This document shows positions 43,756 through 52,895 of a stretch of 64,000 nt of DNA, one piece after another; position 1 is the stretch's first letter, and each line of letters begins with the position of its first letter. The position numbers and the translations under genes were made by a program. Origin of the DNA: CAYFZO01 sp964347615 (GTDB lineage: Bacteria; Pseudomonadota; Gammaproteobacteria; Poriferisulfidales; Oxydemutatoraceae); assembly GCA_964347615.1 (NCBI GenBank), contig CAYFZO010000005.1:1-64000 (forward strand), given 5' to 3'. Under the pieces are notes generated by a model. It was not told the origin of the DNA. It saw nothing but the letters and a program-made list of their open reading frames with translations, and ran no database searches.

Positions 43756-44520
43756 TCAATCGCGGTGCTTGTCGACCCGCCCGCGCTCGAAAGCGCTGAT
43801 CATGCCGCGCAGGATGTTGACCTCGCGTCGGCTGAGATGAGTGCGGTTGAACAGCTTGCGCAAACGACGCATCAGCGACTGCGATTGACGCGAAGCGAAG
43901 AAACGCGTCGCGTGCAGCGACTGCTCGAGATGACGGTAAAACCCTTCGACCTCGTCGGACGACGCAGGTGCGTCCGGCCCGCCGTCGGGCCGTACGCGGG
44001 CGGCGACGTCCTCGGACAATGCAAACTTCCTGACCTCATAAGCAATCACCTGCACCGCCGCCGCCAGATTCAACGAGCTGAACCGCGGATTGCAGGGAAT
44101 GTGAACGAGGTAATGACATAAATCCATTTCCTCGTTGCTGAGCCCCGAGCTCTCGCAACCGAACGCCGCCGCAACCGGCCCGTGCGGCGCGAACTCGCTC
44201 AACTTCGCCGCCGCCTCGGCGGGCGACAGGCTCGGCCACTTCATCTGGCGCAGCCGCGCGCTCGCACCGACCACCAAGCGGCAATCCTTGACTGCTTCGG
44301 CAAGAGACTCAGCCAACGACGCACGTTCAAGAACGTCGCCCGCGCCCGCCGCCATCGCCGTCGCCTCGTCCGAGGGGAAACACCGAGGTTTGACCAGACA
44401 CAACCGCTCGAAACCCATGGTCTTAATCGCGCGCGCCGCCGCACCGACGTTGCCGGGATGGCTCGTCTCGACCAGAACAAAACGCACCGGCGGCAAGGAA
44501 TCGTTCGTCTCGTTCGTCAT
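43756..44520 (-). CDS. trmJ: tRNA (cytidine/uridine-2'-O-)-methyltransferase TrmJ
   Basis: 254 aa. SPOUT-family motifs: VLVETSHPGNVGAAARAIK near the start, and GCESSGLSNEEMDLCHYLVHIPCNP-type knot sequence near residue 125. It methylates position 32 of certain tRNAs. It often lies beside the isc operon and suhB in gammaproteobacteria, as here. suhB diverges from it. Confidence 0.93.
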   Translation of the reverse strand: MTNETNDSLPPVRFVLVETSHPGNVGAAARAIKTMGFERLCLVKPRCFPSDEATAMAAGAGDVLERASLAESLAEAVKDCRLVVGASARLRQMKWPSLSPAEAAAKLSEFAPHGPVAAAFGCESSGLSNEEMDLCHYLVHIPCNPRFSSLNLAAAVQVIAYEVRKFALSEDVAARVRPDGGPDAPASSDEVEGFYRHLEQSLHATRFFASRQSQSLMRRLRKLFNRTHLSRREVNILRGMISAFERGRVDKHRD

Positions 44521-44613
44521 GCGGACATTATAAGGAGCGCAAGCGGGCGAACGGCGTCTGTGCGACGACGGTCAAACCGCTACAATGGCGCTCGATCACC
44601 CCCGGAATCACCT

Positions 44614-45411
44614 TTGCTCTCTGCCTACGCCAATACCGCGGAAAAGGCCGCCGTCGCGGCGGGACGCATCATGCTGCGCGGCCTCAAGCGCCTCGAGACG
44701 CTCGCGGTGCACGCCAAAAGTCAAAACGACTTCGTCTCGGAGATAGATCTCGCCTGCGAACGTGAAATCATCACCCGCTTGAACAAAGCCTATCCGGACC
44801 ACGCGGTGCTCGCCGAAGAGAGCGGCCTCAGCGGCGACGAAGCCAGCGAATACCGCTGGGTGGTTGACCCGCTCGACGGCACGACCAACTTCATGCACGA
44901 CGTTCCGCACTTCGCCGCCTCGATTGCATTGATGAAAAAGGGCGTTTTGCTCGTCGGCGTGGTCTACGACCCATGCAAGAACGAATTGTTCACCGCAATC
45001 AAAGGTCAAGGCGCGCTGCTCAACCAGCGGCGCATCCGCGTCTCCCCACGACACAAGCTTGAAGGCGCACTGCTCGGCACCGGCGTCCCCTACAGCAAAA
45101 AGCAAGACCTCGACCATTACCTGCAGGTGCTGCAAAGCTTGATTCGAGACACTGCGGGAATCCGTCGCGCCGGCGCCGCTGCTCTCGACCTTGCGTACGT
45201 CGCGGCGGGACGCTTCGACGGGTTTTGGGAATTCCAGCTCAAGCCCTGGGACGTCGCCGCGGGCGCGTTGCTGGTACAGGAAGCCGGCGGCATCGTCGCC
45301 GACCTCAACGGCGGACGGGACTACATGCACTCGGGCGACACGATGGCCGCGAACCCCGTGCTGCTGAAAGAAATGCTCAAGAGAATCCGTGCCGCGGAGG
45401 GAAGCGGATAA
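44614..45411 (+). CDS. suhB: inositol-1-monophosphatase family protein SuhB
   Basis: 265 aa. Metal-binding motifs VDPLDGTTNFMHDVPHF and KPWDVAAGALLVQEAGG are diagnostic. In E. coli SuhB also takes part in ribosomal antitermination. No ATG lies in frame near the conserved start; the best candidate is a TTG (LSAYANTAEKAA) with GGAA about 8 nt upstream. The frame is open far upstream, but only by overlapping trmJ on the other strand. Confidence 0.92.
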   Translation: MLSAYANTAEKAAVAAGRIMLRGLKRLETLAVHAKSQNDFVSEIDLACEREIITRLNKAYPDHAVLAEESGLSGDEASEYRWVVDPLDGTTNFMHDVPHFAASIALMKKGVLLVGVVYDPCKNELFTAIKGQGALLNQRRIRVSPRHKLEGALLGTGVPYSKKQDLDHYLQVLQSLIRDTAGIRRAGAAALDLAYVAAGRFDGFWEFQLKPWDVAAGALLVQEAGGIVADLNGGRDYMHSGDTMAANPVLLKEMLKRIRAAEGSG

Positions 45412-45879
45412 ATCGGCAACCCGGCGAGGGTTTCGGGCAACGGGCTTTGAGCAGGTCAGCCTCTTCCTCGCCGGGGCGTATCACGGTGGTATGAATCAAC
45501 AGGGCGAGAGGAAAGTGCGCCGGGTGCGGTTCAAGGCGCTTGAAGACGGCGACACTTGGGACGTGATTCGTTCCTGCGACCCCGTTCGAGCCGACGGCGT
45601 CACGCCGTTGACCGGCCGTCAAAAATTTGACGACGTCGAATACCGGGCGTTGACGCGCGGCGTCAAACACCGCTTCTGAAGCCGGGTCCCGGGCGAAACA
45701 GCGACGGCGCAAACCCGGCACGACAAACTGCGCTTAGGTTGATCGAAGCTGCTTTGTCCGGCGTTGCCCGCGTCGTCAGCCGAGTAAGAAAAGGCACGGT
45801 TGTTTCATTTATCCCGACGGCGAATATATTACACTTATGTCCCAACTCAAGCCTTAACGTCTCAAGAGGGAATCAAAAA
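45412..45879. other. intergenic region with a decayed outer-membrane gene end
   Basis: Between suhB and the barrel gene lies about 470 bases. Only the 45532-45679 fragment is recognisable. An AAGAGGG ribosome site close to the barrel gene start is at the right-hand end. Confidence 0.5.
45532..45679 (+). pseudogene. truncated 3' end of an outer-membrane barrel gene
   Basis: The last 49 codons (LEDGDTWDVIRS ... VKHRF stop) match the end of the following barrel gene at 36 of 49 residues. The rest of the gene is gone. The divergence shows this is older than the other duplications in the window. The open frame extending upstream into the suhB end is not homologous. Confidence 0.8.
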
Positions 45880-46812
45880 ATGAAAAGATCAAAGCACCGC
45901 TGTATCCACGGCTTTCTTGCCGTCGCACTGAGCTTCGGGGCCGCGGGCGTCGCCCAGGCGGAGCGACAAGGCTTCTACGCCGGGGTCGAAGTCGGCGTCG
46001 CCCAAGCGCAGGACCTGGACTCCGAAGTCTCGGGGGTCAGCCACCCGACGAGGTGCGATAACCTGCTTTACACGGGAGGAACGTCCCCGGACGCTAACGA
46101 CGCCGCGTGCACCAGCGACACGCCGAGCGCCATTGGCGAGAACCACTTCGATCTCGACACCGGATTCGTCGGCGCGTTGAACGCGGGCTACATGATGAAA
46201 CGGTGGCGGTTCGAGCTTGAGTATTTATACCGGACGCACGACGGCGACGCTTCACCGTGGCGAGGGGCGGGGGCGAACGCCGCGCTGGTCACCAAAAACC
46301 CCGAGTGGAGTACCGTGGATCCCCCGTCGGAACAGGTTCGTGATTTTCGAGCGCATCAATTCTTCGTCAACGCTTATTACGACTTCCTCGGCAACCCGAC
46401 GTGGACGCCCTACGTCGGCGTCGGCGTCGGCTTGGCGGACACCAGCTTGCGCTACCAGATGCGCTTCGTACGCAAAGCCAACCCGCAATATACTCAAGAC
46501 AACCCTTCCTTCCACGCGGACGTGCGGGCAAACGCGGCGGGCACGCTCAGCCTCTTGGACACCGAGCTCGACGAAACTCTCGTCGGTTTCCAGCTGCTGG
46601 CCGGGGTGGATTACGCGCTCACCGAAAAAACCTCGGTCGGCCTGAAAGCACGCTGGGCACAGTTTGAAGAGCTCGAGGACAGCGACACTTGGGACGTGAT
46701 TCGTTCCCATGCGCCGGTTCAAGCCGATGGCCAAACCCCGTTCACGAGCCGCCAAGAGTTTGATGACGTCGAATACTGGGCGCTGACGATCGGAATCAAA
46801 CACCGCTTCTAA
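45880..46812 (+). CDS. outer-membrane beta-barrel protein, porin/surface-antigen type
   Basis: 310 aa. A cleavable signal peptide (FLAVALSFGAAGVAQA, cut before ERQGFYAG) and a series of amphipathic strands such as RWRFELEYLYRTHDG and WTPYVGVGVGLADTSLRY end with the terminal aromatic KHRF expected for BamA recognition. The start is set by AAGAGGG upstream of MKRSKHRC. The ligand or role is unknown. A truncated relative lies just upstream, so the gene was once tandemly duplicated. Confidence 0.82.
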   Translation: MKRSKHRCIHGFLAVALSFGAAGVAQAERQGFYAGVEVGVAQAQDLDSEVSGVSHPTRCDNLLYTGGTSPDANDAACTSDTPSAIGENHFDLDTGFVGALNAGYMMKRWRFELEYLYRTHDGDASPWRGAGANAALVTKNPEWSTVDPPSEQVRDFRAHQFFVNAYYDFLGNPTWTPYVGVGVGLADTSLRYQMRFVRKANPQYTQDNPSFHADVRANAAGTLSLLDTELDETLVGFQLLAGVDYALTEKTSVGLKARWAQFEELEDSDTWDVIRSHAPVQADGQTPFTSRQEFDDVEYWALTIGIKHRF

Positions 46813-46889
46813 AACCGAGGCAACGTCGGTATTGCACGAGCAACCGTGCCGGCGGGCCTCGGAAAAAGATCGCTGCCCTGAACTGCATC

Positions 46890-47993
46890 ATGAACGACGA
46901 TCCTGACAACCCGGTGATGCGTCGCTGCTTGCAGAAAGTGGCGACGGGGCCGGAATACAGCAAAGACCTGAGCTTCGAGGAAGCCCGCGAAGGCGGCAAG
47001 CAAATCTTTTCAGGCGCCGCCGGCGCGGTGCAGACTGCGGTGTTCTTGATCGCGTTGAGAATGAAGCGCGAAACCGACGACGAAAACGCCGGCCTCCTGC
47101 AAGCGTTGCTCGACTGCATGCAGCCCGTCGTCGCACCGGTCGAGACGCTGGTGGACGTCGGCGAACCCTACAACGGCTACACGCGATGCCTGCCGACGTC
47201 GGCGTTCCTGCCGGCGATGCTCGCGGCCTGCGACGTGCCTGCGGTCATCCACGGCTTGGAGGAAGTCGGCCCCAAGTACGGCGCAACCCCCCACAAGATA
47301 CTGCGCGCGGCGGGCAAGACGACCGATTTGGACGGCGAAGCGGCGGCGGCGCAGCTCGGCACGGCAGGCTGGGCTTACGTTGACCAAAGCCGCTATTGTC
47401 CGGCACTGCACGCGTTGGTCGGGTTGCGAAACCTGATGGTCAAGCGCTCGGTGCTGAACACGATCGAGGTGCTCACCGGCCCGATTCGGGCGCAACGCAG
47501 CACCCACTTGCTGACCGGCTACGTGCACAAGGCCTACCCGCCGGCATACACGCGGCTCGCAAAACAATCCGGGTTTGCGTCGGCGCTGATCGTGCGCGGC
47601 GTCGAAGGCGGCGTCTCGGCGTCGCTCCGCCAACCCGCCGAGACGTTCGAATATCACGACGACGACGAGCGGTCGTGCAAAATCAACCCGGCGGACGCCG
47701 GCGTTGAACGGACAATCAAGTGCGTGCCGCTGCCCGAATCACTTCCCGCGGTCAAAGCAAGCGACAACGTCGCGGCGAAAACGGACTCCGACGCATTGGC
47801 TGAAGCGGCGGCGCAGACCGGCCTCGGCGCGCTGCGCGGCGAAACGGGCGCGGCACGCGACAGCCTGATTTACACCGCCGCCGCCGTGCTCACCCACCTC
47901 AAACGCTGCGCTTCGGTTGCCGAAGCCGCCGCCACGGCGCGGCAAGCGCTCGACGCCGGCGAGGCGCTCGCACGTTTCACCGCAGGCAAGTGA
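46890..47993 (+). CDS. anthranilate phosphoribosyltransferase family protein (TrpD2-like)
   Basis: 367 aa. It follows the TrpD fold: an N-terminal helical domain, then LVDVGEPYNGYTRCLPTS, GLEEVGPKYGATPHKIL and RNLMVKRSVLNTIEVL. Motifs differ from true biosynthetic TrpD (GTGGD loop missing), so it is more likely a TrpD2/YbiB-type nucleic-acid binding homolog or another PRTase-like enzyme. No tryptophan genes are near. It starts 77 nt after the barrel gene. Confidence 0.75.
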   Translation: MNDDPDNPVMRRCLQKVATGPEYSKDLSFEEAREGGKQIFSGAAGAVQTAVFLIALRMKRETDDENAGLLQALLDCMQPVVAPVETLVDVGEPYNGYTRCLPTSAFLPAMLAACDVPAVIHGLEEVGPKYGATPHKILRAAGKTTDLDGEAAAAQLGTAGWAYVDQSRYCPALHALVGLRNLMVKRSVLNTIEVLTGPIRAQRSTHLLTGYVHKAYPPAYTRLAKQSGFASALIVRGVEGGVSASLRQPAETFEYHDDDERSCKINPADAGVERTIKCVPLPESLPAVKASDNVAAKTDSDALAEAAAQTGLGALRGETGAARDSLIYTAAAVLTHLKRCASVAEAAATARQALDAGEALARFTAGK

Positions 47994-48117
47994 CACACGC
48001 TGTGTTGCTCGGGAAACAAGCGACTCCGAACGGATGCTTGCGGTGGCTTGCCGGAACGCCGGTCTCCCGTCGTCGAGCCGGCTTCGGCGGATTCCCCGAT
48101 TACCCCGCCGTAATTAT

Positions 48118-48145
48118 TTGATACCGATTGTTCTTGTGGCAGAAT
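48118..48145 (+). promoter_or_regulatory. candidate promoter of the 64-residue protein
   Basis: TTGATA, 16 nt, CAGAAT, about 80 bases before the ATG. The fit to sigma70 is fair, and it lies in a small A+T-rich patch in otherwise GC-rich DNA. Confidence 0.4.
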
Positions 48146-48226
48146 GACACCCGGATCGCCGCCCGCCCGGTTCGACCCAAGCTTCGCTTGCGCACCACTT
48201 AACAGTTAAACAAGAGGACCGTCAAC

Positions 48227-48421
48227 GTGGACAAATTTTATCGCGAGACAATCACCAAGATGGAAAGTGCGTCGGTTGACCCCGAATACGTGCTCGGCTG
48301 GCAGGGCGGGTATTTGAGCCATCCCAAACGCGAAGAACAACGAGCCAACGAAGCCTACGACGCGGGATACGAGGACGGACAAAACAAGAACGCCGATAAC
48401 TTTGAGAAGTGGAAGAAATGA
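48227..48421 (+). CDS. small acidic protein of unknown function
   Basis: 64 aa: MDKFYRETITKMESASVDPE followed by YVLGWQGGYLSHPKREEQR and a charged end. It is soluble, helical and without a known domain. The regular codon use, AAGAGGACC ribosome site and promoter-like sequence upstream support a real gene. I have the impression that similar small proteins occur in sulfur-oxidising gammaproteobacteria, but this cannot be checked here. Confidence 0.7.
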   Translation: MDKFYRETITKMESASVDPEYVLGWQGGYLSHPKREEQRANEAYDAGYEDGQNKNADNFEKWKK

Positions 48422-48480
48422 CGGGCGCAACCCGACGCCTGTCTCCCCGACGCCCCGCCGCGGGCGCGCGTGAATAAGGC

Positions 48481-49026
48481 CTACAACAGCGAACGCGCGA
48501 CGCGTTTGATTCCTTTGTAGATTTCCGGCGCCTCGGCGTCGAGCACGTAGTCCGGAATCCACCTGTTGTCCTTGTCTCCCAGCACCTGCTGAACGTGCTG
48601 GCCCAGGATGCGACGCATAGTGAAACTCGGTCCTTCGTCGGCGTCGAAGCTGCAATCGGAGTATTCATCGCCGCGACGGTTGACCAAGTCCACGAAGCCG
48701 CCCCTCGAAACGCTCTCGCCGACGTCGGCCCGGTTGTCGCGCATGATTTCAGCGACCCGCGCGGCGACCGCGCCGATCAATCGCCGCCGGCGTTCCTCGT
48801 CGAGACGCACGTGCGCCAAGCGGTCGATCAAATGCAGCGAATACGCAAGCAACTCGGCAATCGCGTCGAGGCGCTGGGCGTTGGTTCGGGTCTCGAATCC
48901 TTCGTTCTCAAGGTTGAGCAGACTTTGTGAGGCGAGCTTCCATACGCTCATCGCCAGCGCACTCCCGGTTTCGCCGCATTCGCGCGCGCGGTCTTTCCGG
49001 TTCCATTTGGTCTTAAGTCGCACCAT
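48481..49026 (-). CDS. hypothetical soluble helical protein, 181 residues
   Basis: Family not recognised. The first ~100 residues are mostly helical (ALAMSVWKLASQSLLNLENE, then LDAIAELLAYSLHLIDRLAH). The second half contains EYSDCSFDADEGPSFTMRR and is less regular. It is the second gene of a two-gene unit with the upstream membrane protein, about 40 nt away. A truncated copy of its first ~80 codons lies at 50895-51130. Confidence 0.7.
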   Translation of the reverse strand: MVRLKTKWNRKDRARECGETGSALAMSVWKLASQSLLNLENEGFETRTNAQRLDAIAELLAYSLHLIDRLAHVRLDEERRRRLIGAVAARVAEIMRDNRADVGESVSRGGFVDLVNRRGDEYSDCSFDADEGPSFTMRRILGQHVQQVLGDKDNRWIPDYVLDAEAPEIYKGIKRVARSLL

Positions 49027-49065
49027 GCTCGTTTCTCCATGCCGACGTCTTATCTTGTCTGCAAT

Positions 49066-50517
49066 TTACCCGGTGAATGTCCGCGGGAACGACGCCGTTC
49101 CATGACGACCAGAATCAGGCTGGTCCAACATAGGGCGTGCAACGTAAACACGTATTTTCCCGTGGAAAATATGTTGTCGGACTGCAAAAACAGCTGCGCC
49201 CAGATAAAGACCAGCATCCCGATTAATGAACGTCACGTCGCGGAAAAGCTTGACCCGCCCCCTGCGCGCCTGAACCGCGGCAAACCACGTGGACCCGACG
49301 AGCGCAAGCGCCGAGAGACCCGTGAATACCTTGCCCGCCGTAAAGTGCGCGTCCAGTCCCGCAGTATAAAAAGCATGGAGGTTCCTGACCCTGAGAAGTT
49401 CGTATATGAAACCCCTCACCGACTCCCAGTCCAGCGCACCCACCAAGTTTCCAAGTTCACGGTGATAGTTCCGCCCTGCCCTTCCCGTCATCCCTTTCGA
49501 CAAAACCTCGGTCACCCACCCGCTTTCATAAGTGATTGTCCCGTCATAAAACCGCGACCACAGAACCGGGTCGCTGATCAACCATTCATAAACGACGATT
49601 TTGGCCAATTGCCCGAGCATGAAGCAGGCCACAAAACCGACTATATAAAGCCCGACACACGCGACCGCCGACTTGATTTCCCCAGACGTGAAATAAATGA
49701 ACGACCCGATCAGGGTCATTATAAGAATCGTATGACCGTCAAGCGTCCACACGTAAGACGACACCATCCCGGCGATAAAGCAAAAGAGGCGCAAGGATCC
49801 GGATGAAGCACGACTCCCGGCCAATAAAACCAAAACGACCGCCGACGCAACGGCCCACAAATGCCCCAGACCATCCGCCGAACCGGGAAAATACCGGATG
49901 CCCGAAAAGAAAAAGCCGAAAACAATCAACGGAGAAAAAAGCAGAAACGTTCTCGGGTAAAACCGCAACAGAAAAACCGCCAGCAACAAATAAGCGAAAT
50001 AAGTGACGGTTTTCGTCATTTCCCTGATCTCAAAAACCGAGAAATAACGCAACGCGACGGCGTGTAACGCCTTGCCTCCCCACCAGTACCGGGTCTTCTC
50101 CAACCGGTCCCCAAACTCGGCGCCATCCACTGCAACCGAGGCCAACGCCGCACAATAAGCGCCGGGTGCTCTGTCGAAGCTCTTCAACAGCACGGCGTCA
50201 AGAAACGGAGTGGCGACGTCCGTTCTCGTGTAACCCCCTCTCAGTATCATCAGCGACGTCTGGCACTGTGCAAATCTACGTGTACCCCCTAAAAGCGTTA
50301 TCGGATACGGCGTCTCGGAATACATAACCCACAAACTCGGGGAGTGCGTCCGCCCAAGATTGTTTTCCTTGAAAGCCGTCTCAAACCTTTGCTTCCCCAG
50401 CTCGTAAGGCAGTTGGTTACCGAGATAGTGCAGGAAAAAGAAAAGCACCGTGCCTGAAACGGCAACGGCGGCATACGTGAAAAACGATTTCAAGGAAAGT
50501 CCGGGAAGGCTGTGCAT
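49066..50517 (-). CDS. polytopic membrane protein, copy 1, with frameshifted C-terminus
   Basis: 483 aa from MHSLPGLSLKSFF, with about ten hydrophobic segments (for example TYFAYLLLAVFLLRF, AVASAVVLVLLAG and ACVGLYIVGFVACFMLG). No enzyme motif is recognised; the layout recalls membrane glycosyltransferases or polymerases. After FRDVTFI near 49223-49226 the frame gives a charged, unnatural tail. Shifting by one base instead yields IGMLVFIWAQLFLQ and FTLHALCWTSLILVV, which look like the true last helices. The gene is therefore probably damaged by a one-base insertion. The 5' reading frame can be extended beyond this ATG but not in copy 2. Confidence 0.72.
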   Translation of the reverse strand: MHSLPGLSLKSFFTYAAVAVSGTVLFFFLHYLGNQLPYELGKQRFETAFKENNLGRTHSPSLWVMYSETPYPITLLGGTRRFAQCQTSLMILRGGYTRTDVATPFLDAVLLKSFDRAPGAYCAALASVAVDGAEFGDRLEKTRYWWGGKALHAVALRYFSVFEIREMTKTVTYFAYLLLAVFLLRFYPRTFLLFSPLIVFGFFFSGIRYFPGSADGLGHLWAVASAVVLVLLAGSRASSGSLRLFCFIAGMVSSYVWTLDGHTILIMTLIGSFIYFTSGEIKSAVACVGLYIVGFVACFMLGQLAKIVVYEWLISDPVLWSRFYDGTITYESGWVTEVLSKGMTGRAGRNYHRELGNLVGALDWESVRGFIYELLRVRNLHAFYTAGLDAHFTAGKVFTGLSALALVGSTWFAAVQARRGRVKLFRDVTFINRDAGLYLGAAVFAVRQHIFHGKIRVYVARPMLDQPDSGRHGTASFPRTFTG

Positions 50518-50610
50518 GACCGACGTTTCACACCTCTCCTGAAAAGGCACTCCAAAGACGCTCCAGAACCACGGGCTGCCGAAAAACGAAACGACAAAAC
50601 GGAAAACCGA

Positions 50611-50784
50611 ATGGGCGTCGGAATCCGCCGCTTTCCTGAAAAAGAACCGCCCGCCCGACAACGGCAGAGCGACCAGTGTCAGATAAGAATAATCTGCATG
50701 AGCGTCGGAATCCGCTGCTTTCCTGGAAAAGAACCGCCCGCCCGCCGACGGCAGAGCGACCAGTGTCAGATAAGAATAATCTGC
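50611..50784. repeat. two 87-bp tandem direct repeats upstream of copy 1
   Basis: Units 50611-50697 and 50698-50784 differ at a few bases only. Each ends with cgaccagtgtcagataagaataatctgc or nearly so. The corresponding place in copy 2 holds a single partial unit, explaining most of the 186-base length difference between the two large copies. Confidence 0.85.
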
Positions 50785-50894
50785 GGGTTTTCATTGTTCA
50801 ATCGCGAAGCCGTAATGAACTCAAAGGATGAAATCGCCGGGGCGGCGAAAGCCCACTCTACCACGGGAGGCGCCGCCGACTTGCTTGCCGCCGG

Positions 50895-51130
50895 CGTTCC
50901 TCGTCGAGACGTACGTGCGCCAAGCGGTCGATCAAATGCAGCGAATACGCAAGCAACTCGGCAATCGCGTCGAGGCGCTGGGCGTTGGTTCGGGTCTCGA
51001 ATCCTTCGTTCTCAAGGTTGAGCAGACTTTGTGAGGCGAGCTTCCATACGCTCATCGCCAGCGCACTCCCGGTTTCGCCGCATTCGCGCGCGCGGTCTTT
51101 CCGGTTCCATTTGGTCTTAAGTCGCACCAT
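50895..51130 (-). pseudogene. truncated copy of the 181-residue hypothetical gene
   Basis: The first ~80 codons (MVRLKTKWNRKDRAREC ... VRLDEERRR) are the same as in the intact gene. At the duplication join the frame runs into foreign sequence (QASRRRLPW) and stops. About 100 C-terminal residues are missing, so the product is unlikely to function. Confidence 0.88.
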
Positions 51131-51169
51131 GCTCGTTTCTCCATGCCGACGTCTTATCTTGTCTGCAAT

Positions 51170-52621
51170 TTACCCGGTGAATGTCCGCGGGAACGACGCC
51201 GTTCCATGACGACCAGAATCAGGCTGGTCCAACATAGGGCGTGCAACGTAAACACGTATTTTCCCGTGGAAAATATGTTGTCGGACTGCAAAAACAGCTG
51301 CGCCCAGATAAAGACCAGCATCCCGATTAATGAACGTCACGTCGCGGAAAAGCTTGACCCGCCCCCTGCGCGCCTGAACCGCGGCAAACCACGTGGACCC
51401 GACGAGCGCAAGCGCCGAGAGACCCGTGAATACCTTGCCCGCCGTAAAGTGCGCGTCCAGTCCCGCAGTATAAAAAGCATGGAGGTTCCTGACCCTGAGA
51501 AGTTCGTATATGAAACCCCTCACCGACTCCCAGTCCAGCGCACCCACCAAGTTTCCAAGTTCACGGTGATAGTTCCGCCCTGCCCTTCCCGTCATCCCTT
51601 TCGACAAAACCTCGGTCACCCACCCGCTTTCATAAGTGATTGTCCCGTCATAAAACCGCGACCACAGAACCGGGTCGCTGATCAACCATTCATAAACGAC
51701 GATTTTGGCCAATTGCCCGAGCATGAAGCAGGCCACAAAACCGACTATATAAAGCCCGACACACGCGACCGCCGACTTGATTTCCCCAGACGTGAAATAA
51801 ATGAACGACCCGATCAGGGTCATTATAAGAATCGTATGACCGTCAAGCGTCCACACGTAAGACGACACCATCCCGGCGATAAAGCAAAAGAGGCGCAAGG
51901 ATCCGGATGAAGCACGACTCCCGGCCAATAAAACCAAAACGACCGCCGACGCAACGGCCCACAAATGCCCCAGACCATCCGCCGAACCGGGAAAATACCG
52001 GATGCCCGAAAAGAAAAAGCCGAAAACAATCAACGGAGAAAAAAGCAGAAACGTTCTCGGGTAAAACCGCAACAGAAAAACCGCCAGCAACAAATAAGCG
52101 AAATAAGTGACGGTTTTCGTCATTTCCCTGATCTCAAAAACCGAGAAATAACGCAACGCGACGGCGTGTAACGCCTTGCCTCCCCACCAGTACCGGGTCT
52201 TCTCCAACCGGTCCCCAAACTCGGCGCCATCCACTGCAACCGAGGCCAACGCCGCACAATAAGCGCCGGGTGCTCTGTCGAAGCTCTTCAACAGCACGGC
52301 GTCAAGAAACGGAGTGGCGACGTCCGTTCTCGTGTAACCCCCTCTCAGTATCATCAGCGACGTCTGGCACTGTGCAAATCTACGTGTACCCCCTAAAAGC
52401 GTTATCGGATACGGCGTCTCGGAATACATAACCCACAAACTCGGGGAGTGCGTCCGCCCAAGATTGTTTTCCTTGAAAGCCGTCTCAAACCTTTGCTTCC
52501 CCAGCTCGTAAGGCAGTTGGTTACCGAGATAGTGCAGGAAAAAGAAAAGCACCGTGCCTGAAACGGCAACGGCGGCATACGTGAAAAACGATTTCAAGGA
52601 AAATCCGGGAAGGCTGTGCAT
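51170..52621 (-). CDS. polytopic membrane protein, copy 2, same frameshifted C-terminus
   Basis: 483 aa, almost identical to copy 1 (Phe replaces Leu at residue 7). It carries the same one-base shift near 51327-51330, so the lesion predates the duplication. Upstream, AGGAGAGG lies rather far (about 16 nt) from the ATG. It is followed by the truncated 181-residue gene. Function unknown, as for copy 1. Confidence 0.72.
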   Translation of the reverse strand: MHSLPGFSLKSFFTYAAVAVSGTVLFFFLHYLGNQLPYELGKQRFETAFKENNLGRTHSPSLWVMYSETPYPITLLGGTRRFAQCQTSLMILRGGYTRTDVATPFLDAVLLKSFDRAPGAYCAALASVAVDGAEFGDRLEKTRYWWGGKALHAVALRYFSVFEIREMTKTVTYFAYLLLAVFLLRFYPRTFLLFSPLIVFGFFFSGIRYFPGSADGLGHLWAVASAVVLVLLAGSRASSGSLRLFCFIAGMVSSYVWTLDGHTILIMTLIGSFIYFTSGEIKSAVACVGLYIVGFVACFMLGQLAKIVVYEWLISDPVLWSRFYDGTITYESGWVTEVLSKGMTGRAGRNYHRELGNLVGALDWESVRGFIYELLRVRNLHAFYTAGLDAHFTAGKVFTGLSALALVGSTWFAAVQARRGRVKLFRDVTFINRDAGLYLGAAVFAVRQHIFHGKIRVYVARPMLDQPDSGRHGTASFPRTFTG

Positions 52622-52895
52622 GGCCGACGTTTCACACCTCTCCTGAAAAGGACCGACCGCCCGACAACGGCAGAGCGACCAGCGTCGGATAAGAATAATC
52701 TGCGGGTTTTCATCGTTCGATAGCGAAGCCGAATGAGCTCAAAGGATGAAATCGCCGGGGCGGCGAAAGCCCACTCTACCACGGGAGGCGCCGCCGACTT
52801 GCTTGCCGCCGGGGCGGCGACGCTCGACCGCCCGCCGGAGCAACGCGAGGTTTCGACCTATAATGAACACTCGGAAACACCGCACGGCACTCGTG

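Larger units (their letters stand above)
48783..50894. repeat. left copy of a ~2-kb tandem segmental duplication
   Basis: This block is repeated at 50887-52812 with only scattered substitutions (for example gcacg against gtacg). It runs from inside the 181-residue gene to the spacer before the S24-like gene. Eight bases, gccgccgg, are shared at the join, typical of duplication through short homology. The copy contains an extra 87-bp tandem repeat. Confidence 0.92.
50887..52812. repeat. right copy of the ~2-kb tandem segmental duplication
   Basis: Partner of 48783-50894. It starts inside the coding sequence of the 181-residue gene, so that gene is cut in this copy, and it ends at cttgccgccgg, where unique sequence before the S24-like gene begins. 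Confidence 0.92.

Noticed and set aside
45389..45531. A separate 96-codon gene covering the outer-membrane fragment
   Set aside because: Only the last ~50 codons have homology; the first part overlaps the end of suhB and resembles nothing.
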